A stretch of DNA of 64,000 nucleotides from Ricordea florida (Eukaryota; Cnidaria; Anthozoa; Corallimorpharia; Ricordeidae): NCBI GenBank assembly GCA_949710005.1, contig OX453272.1, positions 30,215,932 through 30,279,931 on the forward strand, in the 5' to 3' direction. Position 1 is the stretch's first letter, and the number at the start of each line of letters is the position of its first letter. The notes under the pieces are model-generated. The model was given only the letters and a program-made list of their open reading frames with translations. It ran no database searches and was not told the origin of the DNA. This document shows, piece after piece, positions 1-12,700 of the stretch. A program made the translations under genes and the position numbers.

Positions 1-472
1 GCATATAAGATAAGATTTGCTGGCGAAAGCAGGTTGTGATTGTAGGTAGTCAGCAAGTGTTCCATCGATTGTAAATCCAGTCAGTCATGTGATTTGTTAT
101 GATGCAGATCTCAGGGACTGGTCTTGCAAAGTGAAAAACCATATCACTATACCGGCAAGGGTATGAAAATCTTTTTAGGTACATACACAAAGCAGGAATA
201 GATTCGACAACCAAACCGTTGTACGTTACAAACTGATCTGGTAACTGAAGTGCATCTGCAAGTTTGTATATGTCATTTTTATAGAAGCGAAATTCGGCGT
301 TACATTCAGCATTTGTCAATTCGTCTAGTTCAAATCTTTCATAGTTCCAATACGGAAAATCGGGATTTCTTGATCTGTTCGCATCATACAACAAAACAAA
401 CTCTCTGTCGTTGATAAATCCTTTTCTGTATGCATAAGCAATGCAGTTTCTCGTCTCTCTTAAGTTTGGCAT
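1..472 (-). pseudogene. Harbinger/HARBI1-like transposase, N-terminal part, frameshifted
   Basis: An open frame of 140 codons (472 to 50) resembles the N-terminal region of cnidarian Harbinger-type (DDE_Tnp_4) transposases. It has NPDFPYWNYERFELDEL, then a KNDIYKLADALQLPD stretch, then LKRFSYPCRYSDM and ARPVPEICIITNHM. The frame stops at 50-52, but the same protein similarity continues toward position 1 in another frame, with an LLSPANL stretch, so a small indel near 50-60 breaks it. The catalytic DDE part would lie beyond the left edge. It sits on the REV3L coding strand, presumably in an intron. The family call rests on recognised sequence pattern, not a search. Confidence 0.65.
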
Positions 473-2363
473 TCCTCTCGTAGTTTCTCTAGGGGATATA
501 TATATATCTTCACAAATACGCGTTTCCCAGAAAAAATATAATTACTTTCCACAAAGGCACAAACAAGGTACGATCGAGGAATTTACTTCGCGCCAGTCGT
601 CGTCTTGGTATCGTAAATTAAATTTTGGCGCCAAAGTGCGGCGACGCCGACCCAGGACATGACGTCACTAAAAGTCGTCGTCCCGAAAGAAGTCGTCGAT
701 TCGTAAGCTCCCTACTGTAAAAAGGAGAACCTTCTAGAACTGTTAATATTCAAATATTTGCATAGTCACGCAACATTCCTACACATACAGATTTAACAAG
801 GGCCTTGTAAGTTAATGAGCTGTCTATAGCTAGGCCCAAGAGTTTTAATTCTTTAACTAAATCTAAGGGTGGCTGGGTACGATCTGCAAAAAGCTGGAGA
901 TGTGTTGGATTGTCGCCCAATGATAACACTTCGGTTTTTGCCTCGTTTGAACTTAATTAGTTACAATCAAACCATGATTGAAGCATATCAAAGCTATTCT
1001 GTGAAGTAAACTCTTATCTAGAGCATTTGGATTACGGTTTGATAAGTATTCCTTCAAGAGAGTTCTAAAGCGTGATGTAACCGAGTAAAGTAATCCTTCT
1101 ATCAATAGTTATTATTGTTATATTTCGAATGTTCTGGAACTATCTGTAAAAGCTCTAAGCACTTACGTAAGTACGCTCGGAGTTAATCTAATGTACTCAA
1201 GAGTTGTTTGGAGATCGAGTTTGCCGTGCCTGGAGAAGCTATCCGATGGACAATTGAAGTTGTTTGCCCTCACGTGGATATCTCAAACGTGAGATAGCTT
1301 GTTAGCGTATAATTTAATTTTAGCGATCGCTCCCTTTGTAGACTACTCGAATTGCAGTTGTCCAAATAAATAGTTGAGTTCGTAGCGGAAGTACGTTTGT
1401 CACTCTTTTCTGTACGGACAGAGAACAGGCTTATTTATTTATATTTGTTGTCTCGTAACAATACCCCTTTAAGAAGCGGTGAGTAGTAAAGAGAGCGTAG
1501 GATGATTGGAATTACCTTGGGAGCACGCCTTTCCGTACGCTGGGTTTAACAAAGGCGACACCACTCGGACTCACATGGATGTCATCTTCAAGTTTCTACA
1601 CAAGAAATTGAAACAGTGACGTAAGATTCAAATTTCCTCCTTTGCATTCTCATCTAGTTCTTCTACGCAGAGCTCACTTGAAGGTTCATTGACAAACCCA
1701 TCAGTGACGCTCCCTTAACCAACCCAACCCACTCTACCCTGCTGCGAACCTTTGGTAGCAATCCAGCGTCGTCATAGGATAACATTTCACTACACTGAAA
1801 CACCCGTTTTGCTCAGAGTTGAATTTTTTATTAAACATGTCAAAAGACAAATTAGTTCCGAATTGGTAATCGAAGGACGTAGGTTCGCCTTCTATTGGGA
1901 GAGCTCAGATTTTCTTTTTCCGAGTTACCTGAGACACGCTAAAAAAGATACATCGTTCATATTTGGCTGGCAAGGAATAAATTAAATTGTAACGTAGAAA
2001 ACATTACGTTAAACTTTTCACGTTACCTCATTACATTTGGCGGAATTACCAAAAGTAATCGGTTTTTGGTCTGCCATTTTGTATGTCACGTTCTTGTATA
2101 TCAACCCTTTCAACCCCGGACGTTATCAACATTTATATTCTGTTCATCGTGACGACTCATTGTCAAGCAATTAGGCGATGAAACCGAGGGGGGTTAGAGA
2201 CATCTAAAACCATCTTCTCTAAGCAAGCAAGTAGGTTTATGGCAATCACCAGAGGAAATTTCCACACAGACCATGGAGTTAACTTCACATTCTCCATACC
2301 AACAATACCTATATAGCCGTGTCTCGAAGGACCTTGAAACAACCAAATTCAAGAATTTGATTA
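473..2363. other. non-coding stretch, no gene seen
   Basis: Short frames on both strands show no recognisable protein. It probably belongs to the REV3L intron downstream of exon 19. No clear transposon ends were found. Confidence 0.5.
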
Positions 2364-2432
2364 GCCTGCGAACGCAGACGTTCTTCCGGTACTCGACTCT
2401 CTCCTTCCAGAAGAACGTCTGCGTTCGCAGGC
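2364..2432. repeat. perfect 23-bp inverted repeat (hairpin)
   Basis: The arms at 2364-2386 and 2410-2432 are exact reverse complements, separated by a 23-nt loop. The arm begins GCCTGCGAACGCAG. This is close to the GCCTGCGTAGCAG at the ends of the transposon at 2753-3702, so it may be a related foldback remnant. Confidence 0.85.
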
Positions 2433-2752
2433 AAGAATATGATTGGTTAACATCGATATTGACCGCGTTTAGATTTCCCATCTAGACTGATCTTGTCGTA
2501 ACATTTGATCTAAGAAGCTACAAACAAAAAATACGAAAAATCGGTTTGTTCCTTTTAACAATACCAAATGAACAACAAGGAGACCTTAACGAAGAAGCCG
2601 GCAAAGAGAATGAGGAAAGGCTGGCAAATTTTCGTCCAGACGTGGAGGCTACGAGCGAGTGTTTGGTGTGTACTAGTGACCACGATCAATACTATCCCTC
2701 ATTATATGGCTGGTTCCGTGAGGCGAATTCTGGGTTATGATTGGCTACCCAA

Positions 2753-3702
2753 GCGGGCAAGATGGGCCTATCTAGCCTGCGTAGCAGTCTTTTCCGTTTC
2801 CTCTAGAGCCAACGGGAAGTCGCGCGAAGGAATGATTCGAGAGCAAAAAGTTAGGAACGGTGGGAGGGGGTGGGGAGGAAAGGAAAAGCCTGCTGCTGAG
2901 CCCACTCATTTCACCGAACGCCGTTCGTCCACCAACGGGAGGCAATTAGGCATAACGATTGGTCAATCGCGCGTCAATCAAAACGACCAATGTCAACAGC
3001 TTGTCAATAGATCGATCACGGATCAATTTCAGAGCTCAGATCAGATCAAATATGACCGTAGTCGAAGATAATTCTTTCGAAATTGCTCTTCAGGAAACTA
3101 CTAGGGATTTCTCGCAGAGTGGGAAATAAATTAATCTAAAACCAGAGCAAGTGGTTGCCGTTAAGAGTCTCCTCAACGGAAAAGATATTCTGGCGGTTTT
3201 TTTCGGGAAAAGTGCCATATTTCATTTCTTCGTGTCAAAGAGTATATTTGTCCTCTCCGAAGCTTAATGGAAGACCAGATAGCAGAATCATGATCAATGG
3301 GTTTGACAGCGAATTTTCTTCCCGAAGCTTCGCTTGGAGACATGGGTGCGGGGTGCGGGAAAATTTCAATGATTATTCTCTTCCGCTGAAAACGTGTTGG
3401 AGAAAGAGTTCCTCGAATTTTAAAAGCAGGAGACACTATTCTACAGAAGCCTAGCCACAGTCGTAGTTGACGAATCACACACAGTGGAAACTTGGTCTGG
3501 GTATAGGTCCGAGTTATTGCAATAAATACATCGAGGAAACCTGAAGTGAATTTATGCACCAAATGCTCGTTCCTAATTCCTTCCCTACCCCTCCCCCCTG
3601 CCATTAATTGTTACCTCTGTGCCCCGTGCCCTCGCGCGACTCCCGCTTGCCTGAAAGGAAACGGAAAAGACTGCTACGCAGGCTAGGGCCTATCTTGCCC
3701 GC
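2753..3702. mobile_element. DNA transposon copy with about 75-bp terminal inverted repeats
   Basis: The left end (2753-2830) and the right end (3630-3702) are imperfect inverted copies. They share GCGGGCAAGAT, AGCCTGCGTAGCAGTCTTTT, CCGTTTCC and GTCGCGCGA in the same order. The interior holds a decayed helicase-like reading frame, so this looks like a dead or non-autonomous copy of a larger element. A third sequence with similar edge motifs lies near 21640-21725. The superfamily is not assigned because no clean target duplication was found. Confidence 0.65.
3136..3500 (+). pseudogene. RecQ/DEAH-type helicase fragment, decayed
   Basis: Broken frames show LKPEQVVAVKSLLNGKDILAV, then a GKS resembling a damaged Walker A (the preceding P-T-G-F positions are partly deleted). 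About 300 bases later comes VVVDESHTVETW, a DEAH-box-like Walker B. Several stops and frame changes separate the pieces. The order and spacing fit the first RecA fold of RecQ-family helicases. It lies inside the TIR element at 2753-3702 and is most likely that transposon's cargo, not a host gene. Confidence 0.5.
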
Positions 3703-3742
3703 GAAACAAAACAAATCAAAATGGCGGGTAATAAATCCTCCA

Positions 3743-3958
3743 TTGAGCAAGCCTGTTTGGTCAAGATGGCTGGATATTAACCTCGTTCATTTTTTGCGAT
3801 TTTACTGATCTTGACTACGTCTTGGTTAATAAAAAGGCAGCTTGCCTTTTTATTGACCAAAACGTAGTCAAGATCAATAAAGCCGCAAAAAAGAACGAGG
3901 GTAAAAACCAGCCATCTTGACCTCACGCTAGGTCTATAGACAGTCTGCTCGGTTAATA
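3743..3958. mobile_element. foldback MITE
   Basis: The left half carries GGTCAAGATGGCTGG, then GATCTTGACTACGTC. The right half carries GACGTAGTCAAGATC written as its complement, then CCAGCCATCTTGACC. The two halves fold on each other around a short GC-poor centre near 3835-3850. Related copies lie at about 21485 and 29685. Confidence 0.7.
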
Positions 3959-6100
3959 AAAACTAAATAAGGACGTGTATGGCATTCACTAAGTAGAATT
4001 ACTACTCAGATTATTGCAATGAAAGGGTTACAGAAATTTTAGGTCACAATTTTAGAATGGAGTTTCGAGATTTTTTCTATCAGATCCCAGCTAGCCAATA
4101 CTATACAGAGTTACAGAAAACACATCTCCGCACCTTCAGAAGGCTTGGAGGAATGCAAAGCGAGGTCGCCCCGAACTTGAAGTCTCCGTATCTACAAAAA
4201 CAAAATTATTCAACAACTACAACCATTACCGAAATGTTTCAAGCGTTATCAAGACACATATCCCACTTGAACCTAAACGTTCTTATAATGCATAAATATC
4301 AAATGTTACCCATAAAATGGACCTCTTTCAGACAGCAGTGTTGCACCTGTAGTAAGCCTCTTATCTGAATGTACCTATTCGTGTAGCAGTCCCATTGTCC
4401 TTGGGGTTAGGTTCATTGTTTGTTTGTTCTTTTGTTCATTCCTTGGGGGGAGGGAGGGGGATATCGAACCAAAAGCAGGAGATCTTACGACAGCTGTAAT
4501 GTTGCCTCTTTCAGAAAATGTTTTTACAAGCATGAGGGGTTTACGATTTACATTCTCCTATGCAAAGCAAACCCAGACACGTTCACTTAACGATACTTCA
4601 TTCTTTTGAGCACGAGTTACAAAAAGTTCGATTTAGAAAAACTTGTAGCATAATAGTCTAGCGTATCTATGCCAAGTGCTGTTCATAACCTAATTGATAA
4701 TCAGAAACCCTATATATCACCAGCGGTGTTCGAATACACGTACTGCGAGCAAAAAATCGTCTATCTTCAAGTTAGTATTAACTTACTCTGAAAGACAGCT
4801 GACACGTCCGAGGCAGGTCGAGAAACAGTAGTTATAAGCGATAATCATGGAAGGATAAAGGGACTGGAAATCCAACACTAAAACGGGATCAGAGTAAAAT
4901 CGGGATTCTGGCTCCATGACTAGTGGAATGGTCTCCGGAGCTCGCATCCTGGAGATAGGAACAATAACAATTCAAGAGAAACCGTGACAAAAACACCTGA
5001 TCAACAGTCCCTGAGGTTTAAAACGACATTCAGCATTCAGCAGCGAACTTCATTAACACTCAATGCTTCCTTATGGTTACTGTTTCAAAATTTGGGTTAA
5101 ACTGTTTTACATCTGTACTTCACAATAAGTCTAAACTTCCTTAATATATTTGGGATGGAGGCTAAACCGGAAACCTCATCCTATTTTTTCTATTAATAGA
5201 ACCTTACGATATCCACAATCCAAGAAAAATCCCGAAACACCTTCAGAGCGATTGTGTTACCCATGTGCCCCTTCAACTGTTTGCAGCGTGGCGAATGTGA
5301 ACGTTGAGGGTTCTCAGAACACCACAACCACAATAACACACGGAGTGCGTTTTAAGCAAACAAGTGAAATTTGGGGAATGTATCTACTGATTATGACACC
5401 TAATTCTACAAATTGTAAATGCGGGCTTGAACCCAGGAGTCTCAGTAGTTGTGTGTTGAGTTTGATCGTCCTGGTGTAAGTAGTTCTGAAAAAAAACTGT
5501 TGTTGATGATAATGACTGACGTTTCCACAACCTGAGTGGAAGTCATCATCAGTCAAGTTATTTACGTATCGTCAAGTGGTGGTATTTATGTCTCGGTTCA
5601 ATTGGTCGATTAATCCGTGATGTTATGGGCTGTTTGTCAGTGATGGCCATTCCGCAAACTAACAGACACGGAAGTGTACGATACGCACTGTAAGAATATT
5701 TCTCACTGAGAACTCGCGACTGAAAGGTTTGCGAAAAGTGTGGCCACAGTAGTAGTATGGGCTTAAATTGTTTTGAATTTGAAGAGGATAAGTACAGAAC
5801 TTACGCTCCACGTTGCTCGACACTCGGAGAAACTGCAATGTAATTCATTGGCTTAGCGATCCTTAGCATCATGGACTCCACACGATACTACAATGAGATG
5901 ACACCACACCGGTACAATAAACAAAGAACAGAAAAGCGAAGCAACGTAAATTTAAAGATGCTATGACTCTTAGCGATCAGTTGTAGACATATTTTCAGCG
6001 GATTCTTTTTGGCTTTGCCCCATCTGTTTTCGAGTGGATCATGTTGGCCACTACCCACTTTCATCAGGGATAGAAATCCGAACATTAAAAACCTGTACAC
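3959..6100. other. non-coding stretch, no gene seen
   Basis: Only short frames without recognisable similarity occur here. I looked on the minus strand for the next REV3L exon (the palm-domain YPS motif) and did not find it. Confidence 0.45.
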
Positions 6101-6440
6101 ACGTCAGGCAAAGAGACCAAAAAAGCTAATGCCAATTGTTGTAAAAGGGATGTTGGCTTTTTTTATGAGGGGGACGAAAAGTCTTTGAGGCAAGGAGACA
6201 ACCAGCAACAAACTCAGGCAAAGAGACCACGAGATAAAAGAAGAAACGTCAGGCAAAGAGACCAAAAACGCTAATGCCAATTGTTGCAAAAGGGATGTTG
6301 GCTTTTTTTATGAGGGGGACGAAAAGCCTTTGAGGCAAGGAGACAACTAGCAACAAACTCAACTCACATGAGACCATGGGAATTGAACCCGGGCTGTTGA
6401 GGTGCGAGAAGAGGGCTGTCGCCACTGAGTTTAACTTGCT
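6101..6440 (-). mobile_element. tRNA-derived SINE copy with an internal 145-bp tandem duplication
   Basis: On the minus strand the head reads GCCCGGGTTCAATTCCC, a pol III B-box-like motif, with a poor A-box region before it (about 6390-6435). The body (ACGTCAGGCAAAGAGACC at 6101 and again at 6246) is duplicated in tandem with a period of 145 bp. The same body and head occur at 8640-8840. It lies in the intron just downstream of REV3L exon 19. Confidence 0.55.
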
Positions 6441-6490
6441 CCCCTTATATTAGATATTCTATTTATTTTTACTTTTTCACAATGATGTAC

Positions 6491-6751
6491 CTGCGAGCCA
6501 CGAGAAATCACGGAGAAAAAAAGTATTCCAAATAGTCTGGCTAACTCACTGGTCCGACCAATGAAATCTACTGATTCCAGTATTCTGACATTACCACGGC
6601 AACGCTTGACATAGTGGTCAACAGTCCTCCAGCGGTTCAAGGCGGTTCGGTGGTCCCACCAGTCTGAGAGGGTCCGAAACGTGTACAGCGGAATGCGTTC
6701 GTGCAAAACGTGGAACGCGACGTTTTCAAATGTGTAGCTATTCAGCGTTAC
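6491..6751 (-). CDS. REV3L: REV3L exon 19
   Basis: The acceptor is GATATAG before 6751 and the donor is CAG/GTACAT at 6491. It is phase 0 at both ends with 87 codons (residues 2256-2342). It encodes the end of the exonuclease-like domain, with [34 protein letters not shown] and [18 protein letters not shown], all typical of REV3. No later exon was found in the window. Confidence 0.9.
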
Positions 6752-9700
6752 CTATATCAAGAAAGAAACGGAGTCCTGTCTTCCTAGTGCCTAAGGCAAT
6801 AGAAGAACTAAAATTCACAACATCTACCCTAGGTTGCAAACAGTGATGAGCTTTACTATTGTACGGCGTGTTCCCAGTGTCATGGTCTAGCCGACTCGTG
6901 CCGTCATTGGTCTGGGTGGGTGGGGTGAGATCATTCATGGACTGTGGCGGCTCTGTGTGCGGACTGTGGCGGCTCACCCTCTGGTTCCTCCGTAATTCAG
7001 CTACTACAATCCTGGCCAAAACGTTTGGGACACTTTTTCTTTATTCCGCAAACTGAGCCTTCCAATGTATCCCCCCCTCCCCCCCTGGACAATGTTGGCT
7101 TTCAGGAGTTACGGATGTGTCACAAACATTCTACAGTTAAAGGACTTCAACATTGTTTAGGGGGGGGGGGCAAAATCTTTCTAAGGCTGTTATTTATAAG
7201 TGTAAATTGTTGGTTTCTAGCATCTTCCACGTAAAAAAGCGAGAACAACGGCAAGTGTTCCAAACTGTTTTGGCCAGGATTGTAGCTGCAAGTGAGGAAA
7301 AAGTGGCACCGATTCGTTTTTCGTTTACTATTTGTAACAAATCATTACTGTTTACCACAGCTTACCTCGTGTCTCATGACCCTCCACACATTTAATATTA
7401 TCCGTCCAGCGATTTTTATTTCAGAAGTATGCGCTGCACCCCAGAGGTCCTTTTCAGCGTCCATGTTACTCCCTGAAGATGAACCCTTCACACGTGATAG
7501 TCGACTGCAAAGGTCAATTTCCAAGGTCAATGCTCTTTCCAGCAGAAATCCCCAAGAAAACAGCTGCACTTCGTATCCTACTAAAATATCAGGGTCCCAC
7601 CGATGAATCAGACGAATCAAAGCATCAAAAAGGTCTTTTTCCTCTGCTACATACTCAACATCGTAAGCAGTGACTCCAGATCGAGCCAACAGCGGTCGGT
7701 GAGGAACTCTCGCAGCGTTGTCGGATGAATGTAAAACAGAAATGTTACTAGTGGATGTAGAAGCCGCAGATTCGGTACATGGGAAGGGTTTGTCGTTCTT
7801 ACCGGCGTTGGACAGACTGCTGTCTCTGCTCGCTGAAGGGAAAAATGTCTTAGTTACGCGGCGGTCAAGGAGCAAAGTAGAAACAAAACAAGTTTAGGTT
7901 AGCGGGAAAATCAAGTAAAACACGTTGGAGTTAGCTGATCGTAAACAACTGAACAGTAGGGCCAAGTCCAGGAGTAAATTGGTTTTGTTCGAGATAACTG
8001 AGTTTGATATACAGGGGGTTCTACTGTGCCTTCCTTTCGGTTTTACAAAAGTCACTTAGAAAACGTTCTTAGCGGAGCTCCACAGCGGCTCGAAGAGCCG
8101 CAGAGCGGAGCCCCATAACTACCGTGCGAGGATAGAAATTGAGAAAACCATGCGTTTGAGGTTTCATGGTCATCGTGGCTAACGGCATGGCTCGCGGGCG
8201 CGTGCGCCTAGCAACGACGACGACGACGACGTTGCCCCAACATGGCTGCCATAGTCATCCGGGATATTTAGGTCTTAAACTGAAACGAGGCTTTGTTTTT
8301 CGCGCGCTTTTCGCGGCTTGCCGCGGCTACACAACCTACAGCCAGCAGTCTACAGCAGTCTACAATGTTTTGCTGAAGAAACGGATTATTCATAGCGGTT
8401 TTGGAGGAAAAATGTTCTTCCTACAAGTTTTCAAGCGTTTTTGGAGGGACATAAGCATAAAGCTGAGTTCTTTCTACAAGATTTCAAGCATTTTTGGAGG
8501 GACTGTGTGAGGAGCTCCGCTTTTAGGCTTGCCTAAATCTATTTAATATCATATAACCAAATACTATCTATGACCTTAAGTTACATCTAACCCCAAATTT
8601 AAGTTTATACAACTTCAAGAAAGGGAAGCCAACGCCAATAACTGTGGTCCCTTTAATTTTCTAGATCGAGTTGGAATTCAACGATGTTGGTTTTTATGGA
8701 GGGAGAAAAACTGAAGAACCTAGAGGAAAACGTTCGGAGCAAGGAGAGAACCAACAGCAAACTCAAAGCAAAGGAGACGGCGGGAATCGAACCAGGGTCA
8801 CAGAGGAGGGAGGCGAGTGCTCTCACCACTGCACCAACCTTGCTCTCATCACTGCACCAACCATGCTCTCACCACTGCACCAACCTTGCTCTCATCACTG
8901 CACCAACCTTGCTCTCATCACTGCACCAACCCTGCTCTCACCACTGCAACAACCTTGCTCTCATCACTGCACCAACCCTGCTCTCATCACTGCACCAACC
9001 TTGCTCTCATCACTGCACCAACCCTGCTCTCACCACTGCAACAACCTTGCTCTCATCAGTGCGCCAACCTTAATCGCATCATTGCCCTAACCTTGCTCTC
9101 ATCACTGCACCAACCTTGCTCTCACCACTGCACCAACCTTGCTCTCATCACTGCACCAACCTTGCTCTCATCACTGCACCAACCTTGCTCTCACCACTGC
9201 AACAACCTTGCTCTCATCAGTGCGCCAACCTTAATCTCATCACTGCACCAACCTTACTCTCATCACTGCACCAACCTTACTCTCATCACTGCACCAATCT
9301 TGCTCTCACCACTGTACCAACCCTGCTCTCACCACTGTACCAACCCTGCTCTCATCACTGCACCAACCCTGCTCTCATCACTGCACCAACCTTGCTCTCA
9401 TCACTGCACCAACCCTGCTCTCACCACTGTACCAACCCTGCTCTCATCACTACACCAACCTTGCTCTCATCACTGCACCAACCCTGCTCTCATCACTGCA
9501 CCAACCTTGCTCTCATCACTGCACCAACCCTGCTCTCATCACTGCGCCAACCTTGCGCCAGCATTACCATGACTTTCTTACCTTGGCAAAGCTTGCACGA
9601 TTCCGCATCCACACATATGATTCCAGTCAGTCTGCTCTTACCAGATGGAAGCGGAGTATCCGTTTGAATGTAGTAAAATATGGCACAAATTGGGTCAAAC

Positions 9701-12700
9701 ACCGGATCTGGCCTGAGATCCCGTCTGGTCCTTACAAGAAGCTCTAAACTGAAAAGGGTTAAATGTTGGACCTAAAAGGAAGGTGAGACACCAGATTACC
9801 TCACATAGGCTTTTGACTGGTGCAAAGAATACACGCTAACAACATTAAGATTACTATTTTCAGTCACTTTTTTTTCGACTGAAAACATAAACAGAACATC
9901 ACTTTACTGCACCACTTTTCTGAGGAAAAAAGAGTATCCTCTTGCGGAATGTAGCCAGAATACCAATACCATATTTATGATATATTTTTTTTCTGTTTTG
10001 TCAAGTTGAATGCTTAAATTCTTTACCATTTTTAGCTACTAAAGAGGCATTGCGATGAGTCTCAAACCACGTTACACACAAATGAAATGGCTTCACATCT
10101 AAATCCACAACTCACACTAACTCTAACTAACTTATCTTGTGTCTGATGTTCTCTCAGGGTTTCTTTCGTTTGCCGACTGTATTGAAGTAGAATCTACTCC
10201 TGCGCATAAACAGAGTTGAGTTGAAGGTTGGGCATGCACTCTTGAGATCAAAAACCTCATACAACGCGTCAGTTAGTTGAAAACCATCGTAGTCTCTCGG
10301 TTAAGCCCGTTTCAACCTATTCCCATCTTTCAAGCTGTTAGACGGCGTCAAAAAGAGAAATGCTCCAACGTTTTGCTTTTATTTGAAACTCACTTTTAGA
10401 CTCGACGGCGGTTTCTTTGAACGTGGCATTTGACGTTCCTTAAAGAAAACGCCATACTGATAGTAACCAGACAAGACACTAGTAACAAACAAAGCACTGG
10501 TACCTCATGTAAAGCCTTAGCGTCTTTGAGGTTCATCTGTGTCACTTTGAACCCGTAAGTGTTGTTGGGAGATGGGCCCTCGATCTGAGAGCTCCAAGCC
10601 ATACGGTGCCTGGGTTGAGGAGTGACAAACTAGGACCATAAAAAGATTAGGATAGCAAACAATATAAACTATAACCAACAGAAAATATTTAACGACGCAA
10701 AATGGGAAGGTTGAGATATTTAGAGCAGTTTTCAAATGACGTTCGTAAACCCAAAAGCAATTACTGGCCAATCATAAGCGGCGAACATAGCCCAACGAAC
10801 CAATCAGAACTCAAAGCAATTTTCCCGCGCCAAGCACCGGAAAACGCGTGCGGGCTTATCTTATCACAAATAGTTTGGTTTTACTTCTCACTGGTTGAGA
10901 AAGGCAACGCTGCGTCACTCCCTCAGTGGGTTGAGTAAGTTCTTGTCCCAAGTGTTTGTTCCCATATGTCTACTTTTTAGTCCCTCCGGAATCCAGGACA
11001 AGCCTGAAAAGCACCTTACGATGTGATTGCGACCTCACAAAATGTTACTGATCATTCATTCCCACAACAGCACCTTATTCGCTCTGGTGGAGGGTTAACG
11101 CTTTAGACGCTAACTTCTTTATCACCTTACGGCGAATAACCTTTCCTTAACAACTTGTTTGATAACTCTAGGTTTCAAGTACCCACCGACACAACACCTC
11201 TTTCTTTAGGAATCAAACACTACATATTCTCACGCAGTTCATTTGGTGATCAAAGTTCTAAGGTTTCAAAAAAACGTTGCAAAATTTGTTCATGGTGACT
11301 CTCCCGTCACCACCACATGAGCAGTACATTATAACAATCGCCACTTCAAAATTTCAGTTCTTTTCATTGCGGGCTATATTTCAAAACGTTTTGAGTAACA
11401 TGTACGCATGTTTTTGCATCGTTTAAACATTGACTCACCTTAAACTGACTGGCAAGAAGCTGTGTTCGCAGAGCCGGGGACTGACTTGAGGAAGCATCTT
11501 TTCCAAGATGTTTCATTCTAATCGTTCCCCTGTTCATACTTAATGATCTCTTATCTTTCATAGCGCCCACTATTGGAGTGCATATCGGAGAATCGACATC
11601 ATAAACCGATGTCGTAGCCACGGGCGTGCTGTGATACACAGCAAAGGGAGGGGACCCTGACGCCTCAGGTGACAATGAACTCTTCTGGGTCTCCAATGTT
11701 GGTGACATGGGTAGGGGTGCTACGGACGATGGAAGCTGTAAGAGTGTGTCGTCCCGCGGAGGAGGATTATTTTCTGTCCCCACCCCTGCCTGTGCAGGGG
11801 CTTTGTTGTGCCCAGGCAGGGCGTCTCCTTGTTGACCAGAACACGTCTCTATTTCATACAATTCTACGTTCATAGGTTGGGTGCCATGTCCGAGTCCTTC
11901 GTCTTGTTCAGAAACATTGCAAGCTCGATCATCCAATCCTTGAACAAAACTAGGCTTCAACAGATTCTGCTGCTCTGACCCAAATGTGAAAACTCCCTCC
12001 ACTTTCGGCGAAAATAGGACGCAAGGACTTGTAGTCTCCACGACGTAAGCAGAGTCAGAAGGTTCTTTTTCGCCAACTTTCTTCGTCGCTTCAAGCCCAA
12101 CTGGCGTCGTCTTTTCAGGAGCAACGGAAATATAAAGTTCGTCACTGCCTCTTAGGTTTACAAATTCACCAATCTGTTTTGATGTTTGACCAGTTTTTTC
12201 CTTCTGAGTTTCCGCAACATTCACACCCACCCTGTTCTCTCTTGAGCTTTTTTTCTCCGATTGCTCAGCTGTTTCTTCGCGAATTCTTTCTTGAAGTTTC
12301 CCAGCGTAGTTAACTGGCAAGTTCCTATTTTCTTTTTTTTGTTTTGATAGTTTATCTCGAGCCCAGGCCTTGACAGCTTTAGGAGCCGGCGGACTTCGAG
12401 CTGGCGTAACAACAATATCCCTGTCTCCCATCAATGCTATTTGAAGTTCCAGATTTGATTCGACGTTCGACGCATCGTCAAGCGTTTGCTGACAAAGCGC
12501 TCTAAAACTGCTTTCATGTGAAGCGGACATTATCAATCGCCAGTGCCTCAGACCTTGAAAGGAGTTTGTAGATTCAAACTCTGGAAGCTTGACCACCTTT
12601 GGACAACAAATCAGAAATCAAATGGAAAGGAAAGAAGGAACAAATTGTTTGCAAGGAAGCCAAGCCAGAAAAATAAGTCAATACAGTACAATCTTAATAT

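Noticed and set aside
5314-5556. Possible next REV3L exon
   Set aside because: The 80-codon minus frame shows none of the expected palm or exonuclease-palm linker motifs.
8671-9667. Three overlapping long open frames with a 23-residue His/Leu/Cys repeat
   Set aside because: They are the three frames of a 23-bp minisatellite. The period is not divisible by three and no start context or domain exists.
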